NCBI GenBank assembly: GCA_020854105.1
Contig: JADZGB010000032.1
Span: 1 to 64,000, forward strand
DNA length: 64,000 nucleotides
Direction of reading: 5' to 3'
DNA from: Burkholderiales bacterium
GTDB lineage: Bacteria > Pseudomonadota > Gammaproteobacteria > Burkholderiales > SHXO01
The position numbers and the translations under genes are program-made. This document shows positions 15,869-22,992 of the stretch, in pieces. Position 1 is the stretch's first letter. Each line of letters opens with the position of its first letter. The notes beneath the pieces are model-generated. The model was not told the DNA's origin and searched no databases. It saw nothing but the letters and a program-made list of their open reading frames with translations.

Positions 15869-16546
15869 GTGCACCAGTCAGAAGTCATATATCGGCGGAT
15901 ATATAGGATGAGACGCGGGCACTCGGCGATTGGCGCCGGGCAGGAAGCCAATTCGCGGCGGAGCATGCCCTTCGGGCTCACCCGGCGCGAACTCGAGATT
16001 CTCGAACTGGCCTGCGATGGCTTGACCAATCTCGAGATCGCGCGCCGGTGCCTGATCAGCGAAGGAGTCGTCAAGCTTCATCTGCATCACGCCTACGGGA
16101 AACTCGGCGTACAAGGACGGATGCAGGCCGCACGTCTCGTACAGGCGATGGACGGCGTGCGGGCCACCCGGATGCGGCGCTCGGAGACCCTCGACACATT
16201 GCTTGCCGAGCTGCTTCCGCACATGGCGTACGAGGTCAGGCGCGCGGGTGAAGTGCTGTTTCGGAAGGACGAGCCGGGCAGGATGATGTATTACCTGCAG
16301 CAAGGGAAGATTCGATTCCCGGAGCTCGAAGCGAGCGCCAGTCCCGGAGCCCTGTTTGGCGAACTGGGCATATTCTCGCCCCGTCATGCGCGCACCAGCA
16401 GTGCGGTGTGCGAGACCGATGCGCACCTTTTCTGCCTGAGTGCCGAACAGTCCAGGGCGCTGTGTCTTGCGAACCCTCGCTTCGGATACTACATGCTGCG
16501 CCTTGTCGCCGAGAGGCTGTGGGAAGAGCGCGCGAAGGCCGGGTAG
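15869..16546 (+). CDS. Regulator with N-terminal LuxR-type HTH and C-terminal cyclic-nucleotide-binding domain
   Basis: Up to 225 residues. About residues 35-95 are a LuxR/GerE helix-turn-helix (LTRRELEILELACDGLTNLE, then EIARRCLISEGVVKLHLHHAYGKLGV across the recognition helix). Residues about 105-222 are a CRP-like cNMP domain with a phosphate-binding cassette FGELGIF...ARTSSA that keeps the Glu and Arg contacting cyclic nucleotide. This is the reverse of CRP/FNR, where the nucleotide domain comes first and the HTH is winged. The start is uncertain: GTG 15869 (used here), ATG 15908 or ATG 15965; none has a good ribosome site. An inverted repeat at 15886-15905 would be in the promoter if 15908 is used. 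It sits beside a class III cyclase gene, so it may sense that enzyme's product. Confidence 0.85.
   Translation: MHQSEVIYRRIYRMRRGHSAIGAGQEANSRRSMPFGLTRRELEILELACDGLTNLEIARRCLISEGVVKLHLHHAYGKLGVQGRMQAARLVQAMDGVRATRMRRSETLDTLLAELLPHMAYEVRRAGEVLFRKDEPGRMMYYLQQGKIRFPELEASASPGALFGELGIFSPRHARTSSAVCETDAHLFCLSAEQSRALCLANPRFGYYMLRLVAERLWEERAKAG
15886..15905. promoter_or_regulatory. AT-rich inverted repeat at the start of the LuxR-cNMP gene
   Basis: CATATAT-CGGCGG-ATATATA: seven-base arms with one mismatch, in an otherwise GC-rich region between the divergent secreted-protein gene and the regulator. It could be an operator or extended -10 region. It lies inside the coding sequence if translation begins at 15869. 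Confidence 0.4.
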
Positions 16547-16635
16547 GCAGGCAGGCGCGCACCAGGCCTCGTGCTGCATTGCGGTATGATCGACGGGCCG
16601 CGCTTCTGGCCCGTTGATCGCCCGCCTGCCTGCCA

Positions 16636-18396
16636 GTGTCCCAGCCGCTCCCTTCCGCCCCCGATCAGCTCGTGCCTGCGATCGCGCACGCCCTGCTCGA
16701 AGGCTTCAACAAGCACTACCGCCTGTTCCGCGAGATGAGCCGGGCCGCCAAACAGCGTTTCGAAGCCGCCGACTGGGCCGCGGTGCGGCGCGCGCATGCC
16801 GAGCGCATCCTGTTCTACGACGATCGCGTCAAGGAGACGGTCGAGAGCCTGCAGCGCGATTTCGACACCGACAACCTGCCCGAAATGCTGTGGCAGGACA
16901 TCAAGCTGCACTACGTCGGGATGCTTACCGACCACCCGCAACCCGAGCTCGCCGAGACCTTCTTCAACACGGCCAGCTGCAAGATCCTGCATCGCACCTA
17001 CTTCCACAACGACTGCCTGTTCGTCCGGCCGGCGGTCTCGACCGAGTACCTGGAGGCCGATCCGCCGTCCTACCGCAGCTACTACCCGCTGCGCGACGGC
17101 CTGCACGCGGTGCTGCGCCAGATCCTCGCCGACTTCGACCTGCGCGTGCCGTTCGAGGATCTGGATCGCGACCTGCGCTACGTCCTGCGCGCGGTGCGCG
17201 AGCGGCTGCCGCGGCCGCTGCGGCTGGAGGCGAACCACCAGTTGCAGGTGCTCGGTGCGCTGTTCTACCGGAACCGGCGTGCCTACCTGATCGGGAAGAT
17301 CGTCAACGGCAGTCTGGAGCAGCCGATCGCCATTCCCATCGTGTACGGCAACGGCGGCCTGTGCCTGGATGCCGCATTGCTCGACTCGCGCGAGATCGCG
17401 CCGCTGTTCGCGTTCAACCGTGCCTACCTGATGGTCGACATGGAAGTGCCCTCGGCCTACGTCGACTTCCTCGCCGGCATGATGCCGGGCAAGCCCAAGG
17501 CCGAGCTGTACACCGCGCTCGGTCTGCAGAAGCACGGCAAGACCCTCTTCTACCGCGACTTTCTGCTCCACCTGAAGCATTCCACCGACAGCTTCGTGGT
17601 CGCACCCGGCATCCGCGGGCTGGTGATGATCGTCTTCACGCTGCCGTCCTATCCCTACGTGTTCAAGGTGATCCGCGACAACATCGCGCCGTCCAAGAAC
17701 ATCGACCGCCAGACGGTGAAGGAGAAGTACATGCTGGTGAAGCGCCACGACCGCGTCGGGCGCATGGCGGACACGCTCGAGTACACCGACGTCGCCTTCC
17801 CGCGCGCACGCTTCACCGCGGAGCTGATCGACGAACTGAAGCGCGAGGCCGGCTCGCTGTTCGAGGAGGACGGCGACACGATCGTGGTGAAGCACCTGTA
17901 CATCGAGCGGCGCATGATGCCGCTCAACCTGTACCTGGACGTGGCATCCGCCGAGCAGGCCGCGACAGCCGTGTGCGACTACGGCAACGCCATCAAGGAA
18001 CTAGCCTCGGTCAACATCTTCCCCGGCGACATGCTGTTCAAGAACTTTGGTCTGACACGCGGCGGGCGGGTGGTGTTCTACGACTACGACGAGATCGCGT
18101 ACATGACCGAGATCAGCTTCCGGCGCATCCCGCCGCCGCGCACGCCCGAGGACGAGATGTCGGCCGAACCTTGGTATGCTGTGGCGCAAAACGACGTTTT
18201 TCCGGAGGAGTTCGGCCCGTTCCTGCTCTCCGGCGACAAGATCCGGCCGCACTTCCTCGCGCATCACGCGGATCTGCTCACGCCCGAATACTGGAACGGT
18301 GTGAAGGAACGCGTGACCGAAGGCGAGATCGCGGACGTGTTTCCGTACCCTGAACAGGCTCGCTTCGCACGGCGCTTCGGCGGCCGCACGAAGTAG
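16636..18396 (+). CDS. aceK: Isocitrate dehydrogenase kinase/phosphatase
   Basis: 586-residue bifunctional enzyme that phosphorylates and dephosphorylates isocitrate dehydrogenase, switching carbon between the TCA cycle and the glyoxylate bypass. The full length agrees with AceK (about 570-600). Recognisable segments are GFNKHYRLFREM near the N-terminus, the family-specific ATP loop VAPGIRGLVM, the Lys-containing YPYVFKVIRDNI, NIFPGDMLFKNFGLTR, and the metal Asp motif VVFYDYDEIAYMT. GTG 16636 is chosen because homology starts at once; no clear ribosome site precedes it. No aceA/aceB is adjacent; instead it is embedded among liu genes, which also produce acetyl-CoA. Confidence 0.96.
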   Translation: MSQPLPSAPDQLVPAIAHALLEGFNKHYRLFREMSRAAKQRFEAADWAAVRRAHAERILFYDDRVKETVESLQRDFDTDNLPEMLWQDIKLHYVGMLTDHPQPELAETFFNTASCKILHRTYFHNDCLFVRPAVSTEYLEADPPSYRSYYPLRDGLHAVLRQILADFDLRVPFEDLDRDLRYVLRAVRERLPRPLRLEANHQLQVLGALFYRNRRAYLIGKIVNGSLEQPIAIPIVYGNGGLCLDAALLDSREIAPLFAFNRAYLMVDMEVPSAYVDFLAGMMPGKPKAELYTALGLQKHGKTLFYRDFLLHLKHSTDSFVVAPGIRGLVMIVFTLPSYPYVFKVIRDNIAPSKNIDRQTVKEKYMLVKRHDRVGRMADTLEYTDVAFPRARFTAELIDELKREAGSLFEEDGDTIVVKHLYIERRMMPLNLYLDVASAEQAATAVCDYGNAIKELASVNIFPGDMLFKNFGLTRGGRVVFYDYDEIAYMTEISFRRIPPPRTPEDEMSAEPWYAVAQNDVFPEEFGPFLLSGDKIRPHFLAHHADLLTPEYWNGVKERVTEGEIADVFPYPEQARFARRFGGRTK

Positions 18397-18418
18397 GACA
18401 TCCACTCTGGAGACTGCC

Positions 18419-19600
18419 ATGAACGACCCGGTTGTCATCGTCGGCGCTGCCCGTACCCCCATGGGTGCGATGCAGGGCGAACTAAAGGACTTCACCGCGC
18501 CGGAACTGGGTGCCGTGGCGATCCGTGCCGCGGTCGAACGCGCCGGTCTGGCCGCCGACCAGGTGGACGAGGTCATCATGGGTTGCGTGCTGGCCGCCGG
18601 CCAGGGGCAGGCGCCTGCACGCCAGGCCTCGCTCGGCGCGGGCCTGCCGCTGGCCATCGGGTGCACCACCATCAACAAGATGTGCGGCTCGGGCATGAAG
18701 GCAGCCATGCTCGCGAACGACCTGCTGCTGGCCGGCACGAACGCGGTCATGGTGGCAGGCGGCATGGAGAGCATGACCAATGCGCCCTATCTCCTGCCCA
18801 AGGCGCGGGCCGGATATCGCATGGGGCACCAGCAGGTGCTCGACCACATGTTCCTCGACGGCCTCGAGGATGCCTACGACAAGGGCCGGCTGATGGGCAC
18901 CTTCGCGGAGGACTGTGCCTCGAAGTTCGGCTTCACCCGCAACCAGCAGGACGCCTTCGCCATCGCCTCGCTGGAGCGCGCACAGAAGGCGAACAACGAC
19001 GGCAGCTTCGCCTGGGAGACCGCGCACGTCTCGCTCAAGTCCGGCAAGGGCGATCGCTTCATGGACCGGGACGAGCAGCCGTTCAAGGCCAACTTCGAGA
19101 AGATCCCGCAGTTGAAGCCGGCGTTCCGCGAGGACGGAACGGTCACGGCAGCCAACTCCAGCTCCATCTCCGACGGCGCTGCCGCGCTGGTGCTCATGCG
19201 CGCCTCGGAAGCGCAGCGCCGCGGACTGGCACCGCTCGCGCGCATCGTCGCCCACACCACGCACGCACAGGAGCCGGGCTGGTTCACCACCGCGCCGGTC
19301 GGTGCCATCCGCAAGCTCCATGACAAGACTGGCTGGAAGGCTGGCGAGGTGGATCTGTACGAGATCAACGAGGCCTTCGCCGTCGTGGCGATGGCGGCAA
19401 TGAAGGAACACGGCCTGCCGCACGACAAGGTGAACGTGCATGGCGGTGCCTGTGCGCTGGGCCATCCGATCGGAGCCTCCGGCGCCCGCATCCTGGTCAC
19501 GCTGCTCGGCGCGCTGCGCAAGCATGGCGGCAGGCGCGGCGTGGCCAGCCTGTGCATCGGCGGGGGCGAGGCGACCGCGATGGCGGTGGAGATGGTTTGA
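18419..19600 (+). CDS. Acetyl-CoA C-acetyltransferase (thiolase)
   Basis: 393-residue thiolase II that interconverts two acetyl-CoA and acetoacetyl-CoA. The catalytic residues are all present: Cys89 (NKMCGSGMK), His349 (GGACALGHPIGASGAR) and Cys379 (CIGGGEATA). ESMTNAPYLLPKARAGYRMG is typical of acetoacetyl-CoA thiolases (AtoB/PhaA-like). It starts 22 bases after aceK. In the liu context it would cleave acetoacetyl-CoA from leucine breakdown; it could equally supply acetoacetyl-CoA for PHA synthesis. A choice between phaA and atoB naming is not supported by sequence alone. Confidence 0.93.
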   Translation: MNDPVVIVGAARTPMGAMQGELKDFTAPELGAVAIRAAVERAGLAADQVDEVIMGCVLAAGQGQAPARQASLGAGLPLAIGCTTINKMCGSGMKAAMLANDLLLAGTNAVMVAGGMESMTNAPYLLPKARAGYRMGHQQVLDHMFLDGLEDAYDKGRLMGTFAEDCASKFGFTRNQQDAFAIASLERAQKANNDGSFAWETAHVSLKSGKGDRFMDRDEQPFKANFEKIPQLKPAFREDGTVTAANSSSISDGAAALVLMRASEAQRRGLAPLARIVAHTTHAQEPGWFTTAPVGAIRKLHDKTGWKAGEVDLYEINEAFAVVAMAAMKEHGLPHDKVNVHGGACALGHPIGASGARILVTLLGALRKHGGRRGVASLCIGGGEATAMAVEMV

Positions 19601-19639
19601 CGGTCGAATCGCGAACGAACACGAACAAGAGCAAACTCA

Positions 19640-19737
19640 TTCGACACAGAGGACACAGAGATACACAGAGGAACTACGAAAATAGCGATGACCTCGCGTT
19701 TCCTCGGTGATTCTCGGTGCCCTCTGTGTCGAACGCT
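19640..19737. repeat. Palindromic element with ACACAGAGG repeats
   Basis: TTCGACACAGAGG near 19641, followed by two further ACACAGAG units, is mirrored by CCTCTGTGTCGAA at 19719-19731, an exact 13-base inverted match. The inner part also pairs loosely (CCTCGGTGATTCTCGGTG). It occupies most of the gap between the thiolase and the dehydrogenase gene. A degenerate relative (TCTCCTGTGTCTTCCGTGTCC) lies at 22948-22968. It resembles a non-coding dispersed repeat. Confidence 0.6.
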
Positions 19738-19808
19738 TCTGTCTGTTCGTCGCGCTACTTCGTGTTCCGTCGTGGTGAATGCACTTTCAGTACTCAGGGA
19801 GAGCAAAA

Positions 19809-20723
19809 GTGAGCACGAAGCGCATCGGTTTCATCGGCGTGGGCCTCATGGGCCACGGCATGGCGAAGAACCTGGTCGAGAAGGGCTTCCCGACCTTGGT
19901 CATGGGACACCGCAACCGCGCGCCGGTAGAGGATCTGGTGCAGCGTGGCGCGAAGGAGGCGAAGGAGCCGCGCGCGTTGTGCGACGGCTCGGACGTGGTC
20001 ATCCTGTGCGTCACGGGCTCGGCGCAGGTCGAGGATCTCGTCTACGGTGAAGGCGGCATCCTGGCCAGCGGGCGCAGCGGGCAGATCGTCGTCGATACGT
20101 CCACCAGTCAGCCCCAGTCCACCACACGCATCGCCGCGGACATGCAGGCGAAGGGCATGCGCTTCGTCGATGCACCGCTGACGCGTACGCCGGTGGAGGC
20201 CGAGCAGGGCCGCCTGAATTCCATGGTCGGTGCCGACGACGCCACCTTCGAGGAGATCCGACCGGTGCTCGCCGCGTACTCGGAGAACATCCTGCATGCC
20301 GGCGCCACCGGCGCTGGCCACAAGCTCAAGCTCATCAACAATTTCGGAGTCATCGGCCAGCTCGCCATCGTCGGCGAGCTGCTCGCGGCGTGTGCCAGGC
20401 TCGATGTCGATCCGAGGATGTTCTTCAAGCTGTTCAGTCTCGGGGCCGCCAACTCACCGATGTTCCAGAACGTTGCGGGCAAGGCGGTCGAGGGCGATTT
20501 CGCCGGACACAAGTTCGCGCTGGTCAATGCGGCGAAGGACATGCGCTACTACAACCAGATGGCCATGGATGCGGGCCTGTCGGGACCGATGGCGGCGAGC
20601 ACGCTGCAGAGCCTGATCGGCGCGATCAACCTGGGCTTCGGCGGACCGGAGCACATGACCGGTTCGCTGATCCAGGCCCAGGCCAGGCTCAACGGCGTGA
20701 CGTTTCCGCCGCGCAAGGGATAG
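19809..20723 (+). CDS. 3-hydroxyisobutyrate dehydrogenase-family NAD(P)-dependent oxidoreductase
   Basis: 304-residue beta-hydroxyacid dehydrogenase. The dinucleotide motif is GFIGVGLMGHGMAKNL; the substrate motif reads VDAPLTRTPVEAEQG, where the usual DAPVSGG glycines are replaced; the catalytic Lys is in GAGHKLKLINNF. The group includes 3-hydroxyisobutyrate, tartronate semialdehyde and glyoxylate/succinic semialdehyde reductases, and the altered substrate motif argues against assigning mmsB. GTG 19809 follows AGGGAGAG at a good distance. The RidA-like gene begins 4 bases after its stop, so the two are cotranscribed. Confidence 0.85.
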   Translation: MSTKRIGFIGVGLMGHGMAKNLVEKGFPTLVMGHRNRAPVEDLVQRGAKEAKEPRALCDGSDVVILCVTGSAQVEDLVYGEGGILASGRSGQIVVDTSTSQPQSTTRIAADMQAKGMRFVDAPLTRTPVEAEQGRLNSMVGADDATFEEIRPVLAAYSENILHAGATGAGHKLKLINNFGVIGQLAIVGELLAACARLDVDPRMFFKLFSLGAANSPMFQNVAGKAVEGDFAGHKFALVNAAKDMRYYNQMAMDAGLSGPMAASTLQSLIGAINLGFGGPEHMTGSLIQAQARLNGVTFPPRKG

Positions 20724-20727
20724 CGCC

Positions 20728-21159
20728 ATGCGCGAGCTGATTTCCTCGGGTTCGAGCTTCGAGACGCTGGCCGGCTACAGCCGCGCGGTGGTGGACGGCG
20801 ACTGGGTGTTCGTGGCCGGCACCACCGGGTACGACTACTCGACGATGACCATCTCCGATGACCTGGAGACGCAGACGCGCCAGGTGTTCGGGAACATCGC
20901 GCACGCGCTCGCCCAGGCAGGCTGTACGCTCGACGACGTGGTGCGCGTGCACTACTACCTGACGCGCCAGGAATACTTCGCGCAGGTCGCGCCTATCTTC
21001 GGCGAGCATTTCGCCAGGGCGCGGCCGGCCGCGACGGCGTTGATCTGCGGGCTGGTGGATCCGGCCATGAAGATCGAGATCGAAGTGACCGCCCGCCGGT
21101 CGGGCGCAGGCGTCAGCGCACGGGGCGTGCAGCCGGATTATCCACCGGGAAGAGCATGA
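20728..21159 (+). CDS. RidA/YjgF-family protein
   Basis: 143 residues of the YjgF/YER057c/UK114 fold, which as trimers hydrolyse reactive enamine/imine intermediates. Typical parts are SRAVVDGDWVFVAGTTGYD, the helix QTRQVFGNIAHALAQAG, VVRVHYYLTRQEYF, and the C-terminal MKIEIEVTA. The Arg that binds the carboxylate in archetypal RidA (in the segment before KIEIE) is not present: here it reads LICGLVDPAMKIEIE. That places it in the less understood Rid subfamilies, which may not be imine deaminases. It starts 4 bases after the dehydrogenase stop. The last 20 residues are a divergent tail. Confidence 0.87.
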   Translation: MRELISSGSSFETLAGYSRAVVDGDWVFVAGTTGYDYSTMTISDDLETQTRQVFGNIAHALAQAGCTLDDVVRVHYYLTRQEYFAQVAPIFGEHFARARPAATALICGLVDPAMKIEIEVTARRSGAGVSARGVQPDYPPGRA

Positions 21160-21170
21160 CTCGCTGCTTT

Positions 21171-21296
21171 GTCATGCCGGTGCAATGTGTCATCCCGGCG
21201 CAATCCGCCATTCCGGCGCGAGCCGTACCCGTCCGTCGTTCCGGCGCAAGCAGCACACCCCTCCGCCATCCCGGCGCGAGCCGGGATCCACAACGC
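21171..21296. repeat. Cluster of 'TCATCCCGGCGC' type repeats
   Basis: Four or five imperfect units (GTCATGCCGGTGCAA, GTCATCCCGGCGCAA, GCCATTCCGGCGCGAGCCG, CGTTCCGGCGCAAGC, GCCATCCCGGCGCGAGCCGG) run head to tail and finish GGATCCACAACGC just before the next gene. They belong to the same dispersed family as those near 3350, 25600, 28860, 41510, 46745 and 48750. Confidence 0.65.
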
Positions 21297-21312
21297 TTGA
21301 CTCTGGCGTGAC

Positions 21313-21912
21313 ATGCAACCCATCGACTTCTACTTCGACTTCTCGTCGCCGTACGGCTATCTCGCCAGCACCCGAATCGACGCACTGGCCGCGAAATACG
21401 GCAGAGAGGTGCGGTGGCGCCCGATCCTGCTCGGGGCCACCTTCAAGGTGACCGGCCTGCCGCCGCTGCCTACGGTGCCGCTCAAGGGCGACTACTCCAG
21501 GCGGGACTTCCTGCGCAGCGCGCGCTTCCACGGCGTGGCGTACAGACATCCCGGCGTCTTTCCGATCGCTTCGCAGGCGCCGGCGCGGGCGTTCTACTGG
21601 GTGGAAAGGCAGGATCCGGTCAAGGCAAAGATGCTCGCCGGCGCCCTGCTGGAGGCGTACTTCACCCGCGACGTGAACATCTCCAATCCGTCCGACACGG
21701 TGCGCATCGCCGCCGGCCTGGGCATTGACGGCACGGCCCTCGAGGCTGCGCTCAACGATCCCGCTATCAAGGAGCGGCTGAAGGCCGAGGTCGAGCAGGC
21801 GATTGCTCGCGGCGTGTTCGGCTCTCCGTTCATCTTCGTGGACGACGAACCGTTCTGGGGCATGGACCGGTTCGATCAGATCGAGCGCTGGCTGAAGGAG
21901 GGCGGCTTCTGA
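21313..21912 (+). CDS. 2-hydroxychromene-2-carboxylate isomerase/DsbA-like thioredoxin family protein
   Basis: 199 residues with the kappa-class GST/HCCA isomerase signature: IDFYFDFSSPYGYLAS at the N-terminus (catalytic Ser in FSSPY), WRPILLGATFKVTG, an all-helical insertion, and ARGVFGSPFIFVDDEPFWGMDR near the C-terminus (cis-Pro). NahD-type members isomerise chromene carboxylates in naphthalene breakdown, but many homologues act elsewhere and no aromatic-ring genes are nearby. The gene follows a repeat cluster. Its stop overlaps the proposed start of the next gene. Confidence 0.88.
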   Translation: MQPIDFYFDFSSPYGYLASTRIDALAAKYGREVRWRPILLGATFKVTGLPPLPTVPLKGDYSRRDFLRSARFHGVAYRHPGVFPIASQAPARAFYWVERQDPVKAKMLAGALLEAYFTRDVNISNPSDTVRIAAGLGIDGTALEAALNDPAIKERLKAEVEQAIARGVFGSPFIFVDDEPFWGMDRFDQIERWLKEGGF

Positions 21913-22490
21913 AGCGCGTCTGCATCTTCTGCGGCTCGCAGCCGGGCCGAGATCCGCGGTACATCGCTGCGGCCCGCGCGGTCGGGACGTTGCTCGCCCG
22001 GCGCGGTATCGGAGTCGTGTTCGGCGGCGGCCATGTGGGCATGATGGGCGCGGTCGCCGACGCGGCGTTGAGCGCCGGCGGTGAGGTCATCGGCGTGATC
22101 CCGGAGGGGCTGATGCGGCGCGAACCGGCTTGCGAGGAGCTGACCCGGCTCATCGTCACCGCCAGCATGCACGAGCGCAAGCAGCGCATGGCCGACCTGT
22201 CGGACGGGTTCATGGCTCTGCCGGGCGGCTTCGGCACGTTCGAGGAGTTCTGCGAGATCGTGACCTGGGCGCAACTGGGCGTGCACCAGAAGCCGTGCGG
22301 CCTGCTCGACGTCGGGGGCTACTACGCCCCGCTGCTGGCGATGTTCGATCACGCGCTGGCCGAAGGATTCGTACAGCCGGTTCATTACTCCCTGGTGCTG
22401 GCGAACGCCGATCCGGCTGCGCTGCTCTCCAGGATGCAGACCTGGCAGGCGCCGCCGCTGAAACGGTGGCTCTCGCCGGACGCGGCATAA
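21909..22490 (+). CDS. LOG-family protein (cytokinin riboside 5'-monophosphate phosphoribohydrolase-like) with CTG start
   Basis: 193 residues. Family motifs are VFGGGHVGMMGAVADAAL (nucleotide-binding loop) and PGGFGTFEEFCEIVTWAQLG, the PGGxGTxxE signature of LOG lysine-decarboxylase-like proteins, which cleave ribose phosphate from nucleoside monophosphates. Homology begins KRVCIFCGSQPG, immediately after the upstream stop. No ATG, GTG or TTG exists there in frame; CTG 21909 overlaps the TGA of the previous gene and AAGGAGG lies 7 bases upstream, so I take CTG as start. The first in-frame ATG would be at a position that deletes the N-terminal strand. Shortly after its end lies the rhodanese gene. 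Confidence 0.85.
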   Translation: MKRVCIFCGSQPGRDPRYIAAARAVGTLLARRGIGVVFGGGHVGMMGAVADAALSAGGEVIGVIPEGLMRREPACEELTRLIVTASMHERKQRMADLSDGFMALPGGFGTFEEFCEIVTWAQLGVHQKPCGLLDVGGYYAPLLAMFDHALAEGFVQPVHYSLVLANADPAALLSRMQTWQAPPLKRWLSPDAA

Positions 22491-22517
22491 TACGCGGTCA
22501 ATCTCACAGGAGGCGTC

Positions 22518-22916
22518 ATGCCGATCACCAAAGGCTGCAAGCAGCTCGTGGACGAGGCCAGCCAGAGCATCAAGACGGTCCCGACCGAGGACGCGATCAA
22601 GATGCACGGCGACCCGAACGTGGTCTTCGTCGACATTCGCGACCCGCGCGAACTGGAGCGGGACGGGATGATTCCGGGAGCCTTCCACGCACCGCGCGGG
22701 ATGCTCGAATTCTGGGTCGATCCGGCCAGTCCCTATTACAAGGAGGTGTTCGGCAGCGGCAAGCAGTTCCTGTTCTACTGCGCCTCCGCGTGGCGTTCGG
22801 CGCTCGCGACCAAGGCCGTGCAGGACATGGGACTCGAGCCGGTCGCGCACGTGCAGGGCGGATTCAACGGCTGGAAGAAGGCCGGCGGTCCGGTTGCCGA
22901 CAAGAAGGAGGAGTGA
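22518..22916 (+). CDS. Single-domain rhodanese-like protein
   Basis: 132 residues. VVFVDIRDPRELERDGMIPG and AFHAPRGMLEFW are typical rhodanese strands, and the active-site loop is FYCASAWRSALA with the nucleophilic Cys, followed by VAHVQGGFNGWKKAGGPV. It would transfer sulfane sulfur to an unknown acceptor; no signal peptide is present, so it is cytoplasmic. AGGAGG precedes the ATG at 22518. It is in line with the LOG gene upstream and liuB downstream, and is probably part of the same transcript as the former. Confidence 0.92.
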   Translation: MPITKGCKQLVDEASQSIKTVPTEDAIKMHGDPNVVFVDIRDPRELERDGMIPGAFHAPRGMLEFWVDPASPYYKEVFGSGKQFLFYCASAWRSALATKAVQDMGLEPVAHVQGGFNGWKKAGGPVADKKEE

Positions 22917-22992
22917 GCGCGGCATCGATCCGCCGATTCACCGGATGTCTCCTGTGTCTTCCGTGTCCCATGCGTCGAGCGCCGTGAACTGA

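Noticed and set aside
21171..21296. CRISPR array from the repeated TCATCCCGGCGC units
   Set aside because: Units are short, imperfect and have no regular unique spacers; no cas genes are near.
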